DNA of 64,000 bases from Bacillus sp. EB106-08-02-XG196 (lineage in GTDB: Bacteria > Bacillota > Bacilli > Bacillales > Cytobacillaceae): assembly GCF_013396335.1 (NCBI RefSeq), contig NZ_JABWSY010000015.1, forward strand, positions 108,830-172,829, given 5' to 3'. The notes beneath the pieces are model-generated. The model searched no databases and had not been told where the DNA came from. It worked only from the letters and a program-made list of their open reading frames with translations. The translations under genes and the position numbers were made by a program. Each line of letters begins with the position of its first letter. The stretch's first letter is position 1. Below, one piece after another: positions 1-7,946 of this stretch.

Positions 1-25
1 GAACCGTCCCAATGGAAACATATCC

Positions 26-979
26 CTAATTTCCCATTAAGTTTTCAAATATAACAGAGATATTCCATTCCATCATCCCAATATAAGAATCTCCTTCTTC
101 ACCTGGTTTTCCTAGAGAGTCTGTAAATAATGTCCCGCCAATTGGAACACCCGTTTCTGTTGAAACCATTTCCATACTGCGAGGGTCGATACTCGTTTCT
201 ACAAATAATACTGGAATTTCTTGTTCATTAATTAAATCAACAATTTGCTTTACTTGTTGGGGTGTTCCTTGATTTTCTGCATTGATTTCCCAAATGTAAC
301 CTGCCTCAAATTCGTATGCAGCACTAAAATATTTAAAAGCGCCCTCACTTGTAACTAAAAAACGCTTTTCCTTAGGAATTTTATTGAAGCTTTCTAACGC
401 TTCTTGATGAAGTTTTTCTAATTTCAAAATATATTCTTTAGCGTTTTTTTCGTAAATATTTGCATTCTCTGAATCTATTTCAATCAGGGCATCTCTTGCA
501 TTTTCTGCATACTTAATTCCGTTTCGAATATCAAGCCATGCATGTGGGTCTTCTTCACCTTCATTTCCTTCTGATGTTAAAAATTTAGGATCTACTCCTT
601 CACTTAGTCTAAAAACAGGCGCATCCTCACCAGACTTTCCCGCAGTTTGGATAAGTTTCTCAAACCAAGAGTTACCCGCTTCAAGATTTAATCCATTATA
701 AAAAACGATATCTGCATCTGTTGTTTTTTGAATATCTAATGGTAGTGGGTCATATTCATGCGGATTAGATCCTACTTTAGCTAAACTATGAATCTCTATT
801 TGATCGCCACCGATATTTTTTACGATATCATAAAGAATGGAGTAAGTCGTAACCACCTGTAACTTATCCTCTTTAGGTTCTTTTCCTGCTTCACTACCTG
901 TCTCCTTACTTACACCACATCCTGCCAGAATGACAATTGCCAAAAGACTTGTTATGACTAATTGTAAAATATATTTCAT
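26..979 (-). CDS. mntA: Metal (probably Mn) ABC transporter substrate-binding lipoprotein
   Basis: This is a cluster A-I metal-binding lipoprotein of 317 residues that captures Mn2+ (or Zn2+) outside the membrane and delivers it to the adjacent permease. A signal peptide ends in the lipobox LAGC with the lipidated Cys at residue 21. By alignment with the PsaA/MntA family, the four metal ligands are His74 (NPHEYDP), His146 (DPHAWLD), Glu212 (SEGAFKYF) and Asp287 (LFTDS), a His-His-Glu-Asp set typical of Mn/Zn carriers. The ATG at 979 is preferred over an upstream in-frame ATG at 1030 because AGGAGGA lies just before it and the signal peptide begins there; the upstream start would also overlap the permease. 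It is the last gene of an ATPase-permease-binding-protein operon. The metal is inferred from the MntR-like box upstream of the operon; the symbol is by family and could differ. Confidence 0.88.
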   Translation of the reverse strand: MKYILQLVITSLLAIVILAGCGVSKETGSEAGKEPKEDKLQVVTTYSILYDIVKNIGGDQIEIHSLAKVGSNPHEYDPLPLDIQKTTDADIVFYNGLNLEAGNSWFEKLIQTAGKSGEDAPVFRLSEGVDPKFLTSEGNEGEEDPHAWLDIRNGIKYAENARDALIEIDSENANIYEKNAKEYILKLEKLHQEALESFNKIPKEKRFLVTSEGAFKYFSAAYEFEAGYIWEINAENQGTPQQVKQIVDLINEQEIPVLFVETSIDPRSMEMVSTETGVPIGGTLFTDSLGKPGEEGDSYIGMMEWNISVIFENLMGN

Positions 980-998
980 TGCTATTCCTCCTAAATTT

Positions 999-1856
999 TT
1001 ATGAAAGGGCTTGTTTTTTCCTTCGTGCATTTAAGAAACGCCATAAGATACCTTGGTTTGGTGAAAAACAAAAGGCTAATAGAAAAAGGGCTGTTGAAAC
1101 TAAAACAATGGTTGCTCCTGAAGCTAAGTTGTAAGTGAAGCTAAAGTATAACCCCACAACCGATGCAATTACTCCTAAACTTGCTGAAAGGTAAATCATT
1201 ACCCATAATCGATTGGTTAATAAGTAGGCTGTTGCTGCTGGTGTGATCAGCATGGCCACTACCAATATAATTCCCACCGTTTGTAGAGAAGCAACCGTAA
1301 CCATTGTCAGCAGCGTCATTAAAAAATAATGGATAATTTTAATTGGTAGTCCGTACGCTTCTGCCATGGTTGGATCAAAAGAAGTCACAAGCAGTTCTTT
1401 GTAGAACAAATAAATCGAAATTAACACAAATATTCCTATTCCCAGTGTAGTCCACATATCTGAAGGTCGGACTGCTAATACATTCCCAAACAAGATGTGA
1501 TAAAGGTCCGTACTACTTTTCATAAGAGTGATTAGAATAATCCCTAATGCAAAAGCAGCCGTAAACATAATTCCAATGGAAATATCATTTTTGATACGAC
1601 TATTTTGGCTGACAAAACCGATTGACATTGCGGTCAAAACACCTGAAATAACGGCTCCAGCAAAGAAATTGATTCCAAGCATGTAAGCAATTGCCACCCC
1701 TGGAAGAACAGCATGAGAAATGGCGTCACCCATTAGTGCCATTCCTCTTAAAATGATAAAACAGCCCACTACTCCACAAATAATTCCAACCATTATAGAG
1801 GTTAAAAGAGCTTTTTGTAAAAATCCGTATTGAATCACAGCCTCAATAAAAGTCAT
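999..1856 (-). CDS. mntC: Metal ABC transporter permease (ABC-3 family)
   Basis: The 285-residue product is an integral membrane permease of the ABC-3 family (MntC/ZnuB/TroC type) with about eight or nine hydrophobic segments across its whole length. The conserved stretch GDAISHAVLPGVAIAY near residue 43 is typical of this family and forms part of the coupling and translocation region. It starts directly after the stop of the ATPase gene and is followed by the metal-binding lipoprotein, so all three are almost certainly translated from one message. Only one permease gene is present, so it should act as a homodimer, unlike the two-permease MntABCD system of Bacillus subtilis. Confidence 0.88.
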   Translation of the reverse strand: MTFIEAVIQYGFLQKALLTSIMVGIICGVVGCFIILRGMALMGDAISHAVLPGVAIAYMLGINFFAGAVISGVLTAMSIGFVSQNSRIKNDISIGIMFTAAFALGIILITLMKSSTDLYHILFGNVLAVRPSDMWTTLGIGIFVLISIYLFYKELLVTSFDPTMAEAYGLPIKIIHYFLMTLLTMVTVASLQTVGIILVVAMLITPAATAYLLTNRLWVMIYLSASLGVIASVVGLYFSFTYNLASGATIVLVSTALFLLAFCFSPNQGILWRFLNARRKKQALS

Positions 1857-2600
1857 TTAAATCTTCACCCCCAATCCATCCAGAAACGAAAATTGTCCAG
1901 AATACGCTTTAGCCAAAACCTCTGCATTTAAAACCTGAGTTATATCTCCAAAACCAATAAGTTCTTTATTTAACAGAACAAGTTGGTCAAAATAATCACT
2001 GACTTTACTTAGATCATGATGAACAACCAGAATCGTTTTGCCACTATTCTTTAATTCTTTCAATATAGTCATAATGGTTTCTTCACTTGATACATCTATA
2101 CCCACAAAAGGCTCATCCAGAAAGAGCATTTCAGATTCTTGAGCAAGTGCTCTTGCTAAAAAAACTCGTTGTTGCTGTCCCCCTGAAAGTTCTCCGATTT
2201 GACGCTTACTAAATTCTGCAATACCAACCCTTTGTAAACATTGTAGCGCCCATTCTTTTTCTGACTTTTTTGGTCTTTTGAATAAACCTAGTTTTGGATA
2301 CGTTCCGAGTAAGACAGTATCTAAAACAGTGATTGGAAAATCCCAGTCAATATTGCTCCTTTGCGGGACATAGGCAACGGATTTTCTTAGCTCATGAAAA
2401 CTTTTTCCGTATATTTGAATTTCGCCGTTATCTTTCGGGATAAGGTTTAACAATGCCTTTAATAGCGTTGATTTCCCAGCTCCATTCGGACCAATAATCC
2501 CAACTAATTTACCTGGTTCAATTGAAAAACTGACATTTTTCACCGCTTCATTTCCATGGTAGGACACAAACAAACTTTTCACTGAAAGCGCTGAATTCAT
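1857..2600 (-). CDS. mntB: Metal ABC transporter ATP-binding protein
   Basis: This 247-residue ABC ATPase powers the metal importer. The Walker A motif GPNGAGKST is at residues 37-45, the signature LSGGQQQR is near 140, and the Walker B MLFLDEP follows, with the H-loop in VVHHDLSK. It is the first gene of the operon and has a GGAG ribosome binding site about 8 bases before the ATG. An MntR-like operator lies about 135 bases upstream. The gene order ATPase-permease-binding protein matches the streptococcal and staphylococcal Mn systems (psaBCA, mntABC) more than B. subtilis mntABCD. Zinc cannot be excluded from the ATPase sequence alone. Confidence 0.9.
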   Translation of the reverse strand: MNSALSVKSLFVSYHGNEAVKNVSFSIEPGKLVGIIGPNGAGKSTLLKALLNLIPKDNGEIQIYGKSFHELRKSVAYVPQRSNIDWDFPITVLDTVLLGTYPKLGLFKRPKKSEKEWALQCLQRVGIAEFSKRQIGELSGGQQQRVFLARALAQESEMLFLDEPFVGIDVSSEETIMTILKELKNSGKTILVVHHDLSKVSDYFDQLVLLNKELIGFGDITQVLNAEVLAKAYSGQFSFLDGLGVKI

Positions 2601-2734
2601 TCATAATCATCTCCTTCATATCTAGTGTTTTCATTTGTATAAAAATGTTTACTTAGCGCAACTTTTAATTAAAAAAATAACGTGGAATTTTACCACATTT
2701 TACTTTAATCATATATATGTCATAACTTTAAAAA

Positions 2735-2754
2735 AGTTTACCTTAGGAAACATT
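2735..2754 (-). promoter_or_regulatory. MntR-type operator
   Basis: The + strand reads GTTTACCTTAGGAAAC inside this interval, an imperfect inverted repeat that closely resembles the Bacillus MntR box (TTTGCCTTAAGGAAAC type). It lies about 135 bases upstream of the ATPase start and points to manganese-dependent repression of the importer operon. A second, weaker CCTCAGGAAAA segment follows at about 2760. No Zur-type inverted repeat was seen here. The match is by eye. Confidence 0.65.
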
Positions 2755-2871
2755 TTAATCCTCAGGAAAAAACATGTCAATTAAAAATTGCTTTCACGAG
2801 CTAAAAAATCCCCTTATCGATTTTTTGTAACGGGTTCCGCTTTAAGGTGCCTATCATATAAATGACAATGA

Positions 2872-2910
2872 AAATGGCTTGCAAACTGACATCAGTTTTG
2901 CAAGCCATTT
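2872..2910 (-). terminator. Intrinsic terminator after MFS gene
   Basis: A long stem (AAATGGCTTGCAAA paired with its complement, short loop) begins directly after the stop codon of the leftward MFS gene and is followed on the minus strand by a T-rich stretch. Confidence 0.75.
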
Positions 2911-4116
2911 CTAATTTTTTGCTAAGCTTTCTCCCAATTGGTTTTCTTTCCACATAATTGTAATACCGAAGCCAATGACCATAATAACAGCAGCGAAAAG
3001 ATAAGGATAGTCGATGTTTACGTCAAATAAAATTCCACCCATCGCTGGGCCACCGATATTACCTAGGCTCGTATAGGTTGAGTTCATACCAGCAACAAAT
3101 CCTTGCTCTTTCTCGGCAGCTTTTGATAAAAAAGTCGTCAATGCCGGGCGAAGCAAGTCAAATGCGAGGAAGATGAAGCAAGTTACTGCCAGCACAGCCA
3201 AAAAGCTAGAGATTACAGTAGACGCCACTGCCAATATTGCACCTATAATTAAACATAATTGGATCAGTTTCTTCTCACCAAGTATATCTACCATTTTTCC
3301 AAACATAAATACTTGGATTACAACTCCGAAGATTGAGCTGATTGTAATAATAGCGGCAATCTCCTTCGGCGTGAAGCCAAATTTATGATCAGAAAATAGG
3401 CTGAAAACAGTTTCATATGCTGATAAACCGAAAGCAAGTACAAATACAATGATAAAGGCAGTAAAGTAACGTGGATTAAATGATCTTTTGAAATCGCCTA
3501 TAAAGTTTGTTTGCTTTGTATTAGCAGAAGTTTCTGCAAGCTGTTCCTTTGTTAGCGGCTCTTTTAAAATAAATATTGATGAAATGCATGCTAAAAAGGC
3601 AATGCCTGCTGCAAAGAAGAAAGGCATACGTATACCGTATTCTGCAATAAAGCCACCCATGGCAGGTCCGATAATATAGCCAGTACTAATGGCGGCAGAA
3701 ATATAGCCTATCGCTTTTGACCGTTCCTGAACAAATGTAATATCTGCAACATATGCAGTAACACCTGGCATAATAAAGGCGGCACTAATTCCCCCTAGAA
3801 TCCTTGATAGATAAAGCACTGATACATTCGTACCTAAACCAAAGATAAGTTCTGAAACACCAAAAAGAAACAAGCCGATTATGATGATTTTCTTTCTGCC
3901 ATAATGATCAACCCAACGTCCTGCGAGCGGTGATATAAGTAATTGTGCCACAGCATGTACGGCGACAAGATAGCCCATCGTTTTTCCCGATAAATGCATG
4001 ATATTCATAAAAGACGGCATAACGGGGACGATAAGACCTATACCTAGATATGCAATGAATAGATTACTTAAAAGAATAATTAATACCAACTTTTGTTCTT
4101 TAATTGTTTTCTTCAT
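2911..4116 (-). CDS. MFS multidrug efflux transporter (NorA/Bmr-like)
   Basis: The 401-residue product is a 12-helix major facilitator of the DHA1 drug:proton antiporter type. Motif A appears as GRWVDHYGRKK after the second helix and the antiporter motif C as GYIIGPAMGG in helix 5, which is the signature of drug exporters such as NorA, Bmr and TetA. It most likely extrudes hydrophobic cations or other small compounds; the substrate cannot be told. The start is supported by AAAGAGGTG about 6 bases upstream. It stands alone, with its own terminator, and a 17-bp perfect hairpin lies 87 bases before the start codon. Confidence 0.82.
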   Translation of the reverse strand: MKKTIKEQKLVLIILLSNLFIAYLGIGLIVPVMPSFMNIMHLSGKTMGYLVAVHAVAQLLISPLAGRWVDHYGRKKIIIIGLFLFGVSELIFGLGTNVSVLYLSRILGGISAAFIMPGVTAYVADITFVQERSKAIGYISAAISTGYIIGPAMGGFIAEYGIRMPFFFAAGIAFLACISSIFILKEPLTKEQLAETSANTKQTNFIGDFKRSFNPRYFTAFIIVFVLAFGLSAYETVFSLFSDHKFGFTPKEIAAIITISSIFGVVIQVFMFGKMVDILGEKKLIQLCLIIGAILAVASTVISSFLAVLAVTCFIFLAFDLLRPALTTFLSKAAEKEQGFVAGMNSTYTSLGNIGGPAMGGILFDVNIDYPYLFAAVIMVIGFGITIMWKENQLGESLAKN

Positions 4117-4202
4117 CTATAATCACCTCTTTCTGTATAATCATTGATGTGAAATACCTCTCTTCAATACTTGCTTTAGAAGGTTTTGTTCAATAAATAA
4201 TT

Positions 4203-4244
4203 AAGGAGCTCATGATTATCCGACTGCATAATCATGAGCTCCTT
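4203..4244. repeat. Perfect 17-bp inverted repeat
   Basis: AAGGAGCTCATGATTAT and its exact complement are separated by 8 bases. It lies downstream of the MBL-fold gene and upstream of the MFS gene, both read leftward. No clear U-run follows on the minus strand, so it may be a weak terminator of the MBL gene or a 5' leader hairpin of the MFS gene. Confidence 0.6.
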
Positions 4245-4310
4245 GTATCACTACAGAACAAATAAATGCTTAGAAACTGCACAAAATAAAATTCTATCTG
4301 CTTTGATTCT

Positions 4311-5072
4311 TTATAATGAATATGATTCTCCGTCTTCAGGTACTAAAACATTCGAGGAGATTCCTTTTTCATTTATAAAGCTTTTTAATTCTTCTTTTGA
4401 TAATGTCCAATGATTGACAGCTTCCATATGGACAGAAATGATTTTTGCATGTGGAGCAGCTTTATAAACTTCATAAATGTCATCTTTCCCCATAATTAGA
4501 GAACCACCTTCAGAAAGTTGAACATCCCCGCCGTTGACAACAATGATTTCTGGTTTGTGTGTTTCAATTACTTCCTGAACAGCTTCATACCAAACAGTAT
4601 CTCCAGCTACATATAAAGTCTTCTCATTTGAGTGTTTGAAGACAACGCCGCACACTAGTCCAGTAGCCTTTAGGATTTCTCCTCTTCCATGCTCGCCTTT
4701 TGTTTTAATTAATTGGATTCCTTCAAATACTGTATTCTCTTGTAAAACCTCTACATTTTGGAAGCCTGCATTTCGAAGTTCAGTCGCATCTTCTTCATTT
4801 TGGGAAAATATTTTAATCTCTTTGGGCAGCGATTCTTTCGCAGCATCATCCCAATGGTCATAATGTAGATGAGTGACAATAACAGCATCAACATTATGAA
4901 TGATATCGTCAATGGATATTGGTAAACTAACTAAAGGATTATTTGAGTTGTTTTGTCTTAATGAAGGGAAAGGCGGGTAAGTCCCTTTTTCTGATAACAT
5001 TGGATCGATCAAAAACTTCTTTCCCGCATATTCAACGACAATTGTTGCATTACGAATTTGATGGATATTCAT
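4311..5072 (-). CDS. MBL-fold metallo-hydrolase (UlaG-like)
   Basis: This 253-residue soluble protein has the metallo-beta-lactamase fold. The metal motif HxHxDH is THLHYDHWDD with His68, His70, Asp72 and His73; further ligands are likely in YVAGDTVWYE and the late SVHMEAVNHW segment. The N-terminal NATIVVEYAGKKFLIDPM is typical of UlaG/UPF0173-like hydrolases acting on lactones or phosphodiesters, but the real substrate is unknown. The ATG at 5072 is chosen because AAAGGGG precedes it by 9 bases, whereas the in-frame ATG at 5105 has no ribosome binding site. It is divergent from an Lrp/AsnC regulator gene 132 bases away, which suggests that regulator controls it. Confidence 0.82.
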   Translation of the reverse strand: MNIHQIRNATIVVEYAGKKFLIDPMLSEKGTYPPFPSLRQNNSNNPLVSLPISIDDIIHNVDAVIVTHLHYDHWDDAAKESLPKEIKIFSQNEEDATELRNAGFQNVEVLQENTVFEGIQLIKTKGEHGRGEILKATGLVCGVVFKHSNEKTLYVAGDTVWYEAVQEVIETHKPEIIVVNGGDVQLSEGGSLIMGKDDIYEVYKAAPHAKIISVHMEAVNHWTLSKEELKSFINEKGISSNVLVPEDGESYSL

Positions 5073-5116
5073 ATATATTAACCCCTTTAGCTTTTGAATT
5101 TTCATTAGAACAATGT

Positions 5117-5130
5117 ATAGTCTACACTAT
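5117..5130. promoter_or_regulatory. Candidate operator between divergent genes
   Basis: ATAGT-CTAC-ACTAT is a short perfect-arm dyad in the 132-base space between the MBL-fold gene and the Lrp-type regulator. Its position suits a binding site for that regulator. TATA-like sequences overlap it on both strands. This is inference from symmetry and position only. Confidence 0.35.
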
Positions 5131-5204
5131 GGACATATGACAGATACATAGATTAAGTAAAGTCTTTTGGCGGTTTGACTTTATTTATGAAAGGAGTTAA
5201 ATAA

Positions 5205-5615
5205 ATGATAGATAACACAGATATGCATATTTTGAAGGAACTAACTAAGAACAGTCGGATTACAATGAAAGAATTGGGAGAAAAAGTCCATTTGACTGGA
5301 CCGGCTACTTCAGCTAGGGTGGCGAAATTACAGGACAATGGGATTATTGAGGGGTACACCATTAAAGTGAATCAAGTAAAAATGGGGTATCTTGTTCACG
5401 CAATTATACATATTTATACGAAAAGCACGAATCATCAACCTTATCTGTCGTTTATAAAAGAACAAGATCAATTCGTCATAAACAACTACAAAGTCAGTGG
5501 AGAAAGTTGTTATCTTCTCGAATGTAAATTCCCAGACAATGGAATATTAGATGAATTCTTGACAGGTTTGAGCAATTTGGTGAACTACAAATTATCCATT
5601 GTTATTAACAAATAG
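5205..5615 (+). CDS. Lrp/AsnC family transcriptional regulator
   Basis: The 136-residue product has the classic Lrp layout: an N-terminal winged HTH (about residues 4-60, with DMHILKELTKNSRITMKELGEKVHLT and the recognition helix after it) and a C-terminal RAM/AsnC effector-binding and oligomerisation domain (about 65-133). It resembles B. subtilis LrpC in length and pattern. It probably responds to an amino acid or related metabolite. The start is well supported by AAAGGAG 7 bases upstream. Being divergent from the MBL-fold hydrolase, it is the obvious candidate to control that gene and itself. Confidence 0.87.
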   Translation: MIDNTDMHILKELTKNSRITMKELGEKVHLTGPATSARVAKLQDNGIIEGYTIKVNQVKMGYLVHAIIHIYTKSTNHQPYLSFIKEQDQFVINNYKVSGESCYLLECKFPDNGILDEFLTGLSNLVNYKLSIVINK

Positions 5616-5759
5616 TGCATCAATAAACATGCGAGGTTGTGAAGGGATACTCTTAAACAAATGGAGGCATTAATCCAAGATGGATCCATGCCCCCATTAG
5701 CTTAAGTTTGTAACTCCCGAAGTCGGTGGGGAAAAGTTAGAAATCAATAAAAGAAATCA

Positions 5760-5778
5760 CTCAGTATAGTGAACTGAG
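5760..5778 (-). terminator. Terminator of the HesB-like gene
   Basis: CTCAGT and ACTGAG form a short hairpin about 20 bases past the leftward stop codon and are followed on the minus strand by a T-rich run. Confidence 0.5.
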
Positions 5779-5797
5779 CCAATTCTTTTAGATCCTT

Positions 5798-6112
5798 TTA
5801 TTTAGATTGCTTCCTAAAAATCATGCCAAAGGTTAAGATTTCATAGCTATTTTTAAGAATAAATCCATAATTTTGTTTGTGGTCGATTATGATATCATCT
5901 TCTAGATGGTTCATCACCAATGGGTCAAGTAAGATTGTAATTCCATCAACTTGAAAAATCTCCTCATCCTTTACCTGCTCAACCTGAGCAAGTTCGTACA
6001 CATACGTGGCACCTCAACCAGTTGTTCTGATTTCATTCAGCTTAATGGTCGGCGCTTCACCCAGTACATTTTTCAGCTGCTGCTTTGCATCTATCGTAAG
6101 AGTAACCTTCAT
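5798..6112 (-). CDS. HesB/IscA-like protein with in-frame UGA (candidate selenoprotein)
   Basis: Reading leftward from the ATG at 6112 (AGAGGTGA 6 bases upstream) gives 104 codons with one in-frame TGA at codon 33 (6016-6014). Both sides are clearly one protein: residues 1-32 (MKVTLTIDAKQQLKNVL..., ending IRTTG) and 34-104 (GATYVYELAQ... through GFILKNSYEILTFGM) fit a small HesB/IscA-type domain. The TGA falls exactly where IscA has the first conserved Cys of its G-C-x-G-x-x-Y motif. A 7-bp hairpin with loop AGGUU begins 21 bases after the UGA, fitting the bacterial SECIS model. HesB-related selenoproteins are a known family (TIGR01911). The C-terminal CxC of IscA is absent, as I recall for that family. 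If the genome lacks selABCD, the alternative is a nonsense-mutated pseudogene. A start at the GTG at 6001 would drop the functional residue. Confidence 0.72.
5974..5992 (-). promoter_or_regulatory. SECIS-like hairpin downstream of UGA
   Basis: On the coding strand, CUUGCUC and GAGCAGG pair over 7 bp (one G-U) around a 5-base loop AGGUU. The loop starts 28 bases after the UGA and has a G in position 2. E. coli fdhF uses a similar AGGUCU loop. These values fall within the published bacterial SECIS limits (loop 16-37 bases from the UGA, G among the first two loop bases). Confidence 0.62.
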
Positions 6113-6279
6113 TATTATCACCTCTATTTACTAATACCTTACACTTATCAAGTTAAACAAGAAATAGGATCCAGTCAAGCTGCCGGTTAGTCTACACAAT
6201 CGTTCCGTCATACTATTCCTAACATAATATTTAGTTTCTTTTATTGGAGATGCGGGTATTAAAAAAAGAACGTAAACGC

Positions 6280-6314
6280 AAAAAAAGGGTCCAAGCCATT
6301 CACTTGGTATACCC
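6280..6314 (-). terminator. Terminator of Zn alcohol dehydrogenase gene
   Basis: On the minus strand a GGGT...CCAAG / CTTGG...ACCC stem with small bulges is followed by seven T residues, 26 bases after the stop codon. Confidence 0.8.
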
Positions 6315-6339
6315 TCTTTTGCTCTATGGGTGTTGCATG

Positions 6340-7428
6340 TTACTCATTGTTAATAATCACTTTTATCGCACGTTCCTTCGATGCATTAGCAAATACCTCA
6401 TAAGCTTCTAAAATATCATTTAGCTTAAAGCGGTGCGTAATTAGCTTTTTAGGTTCTAATTGGTTGGCGGCAACTGATTTAAGAAGCATTGGAGTTGAAT
6501 TTGTACTTACTAGTCCTGTCGTTAGAGTAATATTTTGAATCCATAGTTTTTCTAAATGAAGCTCCACGCTTTTCCCGTGAACCCCAACGTTTGCAATATT
6601 TCCTCCAGGCTTGACGACTTCCTGGCAGATATCAAACGTAGCTGGAATACCAACTGCTTCTATGACGACGTCTACACCTTTTCCTTCTGTAAGTTCCATT
6701 ATTCTTTGAACAGCATTTCCATCCGCACTATTGACTATTTCGGTAGCTCCGAATTTTCTAGCTATATCAAGACGATTACTGTCGAGATCCACCATAATAA
6801 TCCTAGATGGAGAATAAAATTGAGAAGTTAACAAGGCGGATAAGCCTACTGGACCTGCTCCAATAATCGCAATGGTATCACCAGGTTTCACTCTTCCATT
6901 AAGGACGCCAATTTCAAATCCTGTAGGGAGGATATCACTTAACATAACCATCGCTTCCTCATCAGCTCCGGAAGGAATTGGATACATACTTGTATCCGCA
7001 TAAGGAATTCTCACATATTCAGCCTGTGTTCCATCAATCGTATGGCCAAGAATCCAGCCGCCATCTTCACAGTGAGCGTATAAGCCTTTTTTACAATTTT
7101 GACATTTTCCACAAGAGGTTATACATGAAATCAATACCTTGTCGCCTGGTTTGAAATTTTGCACCCCTGGTCCTATTTCCTCAATGATTCCAATACCTTC
7201 ATGTCCTAATATCCTGCCATCTGCAACGGTAGGTACGTCCCCTTTCAAAATATGTAGATCCGTGCCACAGATAGTAGTCTTTAATACCTTAACAATTGCA
7301 TCATTTGGTTTTTGGACAGTTGGCTTAGGAGCATCTGCCCATTCCTTGTTTCCTGGTCCGCGATAAATTAGAGCTTTCATAGTCATAAGATTTGTTTCAA
7401 CTTTTTCTTCAACTACCTTGTAACTCAT
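6340..7428 (-). CDS. Zinc-dependent alcohol dehydrogenase (MDR family)
   Basis: The 362-residue product is a medium-chain dehydrogenase. Catalytic-zinc residues are in CGTDLH and GHEG, the structural zinc site is the four-Cys pattern C-x2-C-x2-C-x7-C (CGKCQNCKKGLYAHC), and the Rossmann motif is GAGPVGLSA followed by VDLDSNR, where the acidic residue suggests NAD(H) rather than NADPH. It resembles the isopropanol/butanediol-type secondary alcohol dehydrogenases. Two ATG codons are adjacent (7431 and 7428); the second has better spacing from GGAGGGG. It is a single-gene unit with its own terminator. The physiological alcohol is unknown. Confidence 0.87.
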   Translation of the reverse strand: MSYKVVEEKVETNLMTMKALIYRGPGNKEWADAPKPTVQKPNDAIVKVLKTTICGTDLHILKGDVPTVADGRILGHEGIGIIEEIGPGVQNFKPGDKVLISCITSCGKCQNCKKGLYAHCEDGGWILGHTIDGTQAEYVRIPYADTSMYPIPSGADEEAMVMLSDILPTGFEIGVLNGRVKPGDTIAIIGAGPVGLSALLTSQFYSPSRIIMVDLDSNRLDIARKFGATEIVNSADGNAVQRIMELTEGKGVDVVIEAVGIPATFDICQEVVKPGGNIANVGVHGKSVELHLEKLWIQNITLTTGLVSTNSTPMLLKSVAANQLEPKKLITHRFKLNDILEAYEVFANASKERAIKVIINNE

Positions 7429-7656
7429 CATTACCCCTCCGCTTGTTTAATAGACTTCCCCTAAAAAGTCCATTAAATTAATTTTCCCGACATCCCCACA
7501 TCGGTAATACGGTAAAAATGTAAACCCTTCCAAAAACCTCCTCAGCAAAACGTAATATAACCCGTAAGTAAATTATACCTAATAAAGCGGCAGTATAATC
7601 TGATAATTTTGACAATTATGTTACAATAATTTTCCTGGTCTTTCTTTATCTTTTGC

Positions 7657-7763
7657 ACTGTTAAAACTGAATGTTGATTTCACTGTGTTTAGAAAATAAG
7701 CGGAGAATTTCCGTTTAAATTGGAAAATATCCATTTTCACCTTAAAAATAAGCGGATTTTTAA
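7657..7763 (+). repeat. Partial copy of AAGCGGAGAATTTCCG repeat element
   Basis: This stretch (CTGTTAAA, GAATGTTGATTT, GTGTTTAGAAAATAAGCGG, AGAATTTCCG and a second AAGCGG) aligns base for base with the reverse complement of the right half of the 275-bp element at 55072-55346. The terminal GGCTGTG end is missing, so it is a truncated or decayed copy. Confidence 0.7.
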
Positions 7764-7889
7764 AACATCTAGGAATCTACATTGCTTCCCTATCATTTGG
7801 ACAGAAGTATTCCTCCGATTTTAATCTCTTCCAGTAAGGAGAAGTCTTATAACTACTAGTTATGACATTCAAAATCTGTGAAAATAGGA

Positions 7890-7922
7890 AAAATCCCTGC
7901 CTTTCCTTTAGGCATGGATTTT
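7890..7922 (-). terminator. Terminator of chitinase gene
   Basis: AAAATCC-x-TGCCT pairs with AGGCA-x-GGATTTT around a 7-base loop, with T-rich sequence following on the minus strand. It lies 25 bases past the stop codon. Confidence 0.75.
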
Positions 7923-7946
7923 CAACTTGTTAAATGAGTTTATCGT

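Larger units (their letters stand above)
7429..7946. other. Intergenic region with partial dispersed repeat
   Basis: About 520 bases without a gene. It holds the upstream region of the alcohol dehydrogenase, a partial copy of a dispersed repeat (7657-7763) and the chitinase terminator (7890-7922). Nothing else coding was seen. Confidence 0.6.

Noticed and set aside
980..1030. Extended N-terminus of the metal-binding lipoprotein
   Set aside because: It would overlap the permease gene, has no ribosome binding site and would bury the signal peptide.
2600..2760. Zur-type zinc operator
   Set aside because: The repeat present matches the MntR pattern; no TCGTAAT-type Zur repeat was found.
4203..4244. 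Antibiotic-induced attenuator of the MFS gene
   Set aside because: No U-run and no upstream leader peptide with a ribosome binding site were seen.
5798..6001. A separate 67-codon gene starting with GTG
   Set aside because: There is no ribosome binding site before it, and the same frame upstream of the TGA has a strong site and matches the missing N-terminus of the same domain.
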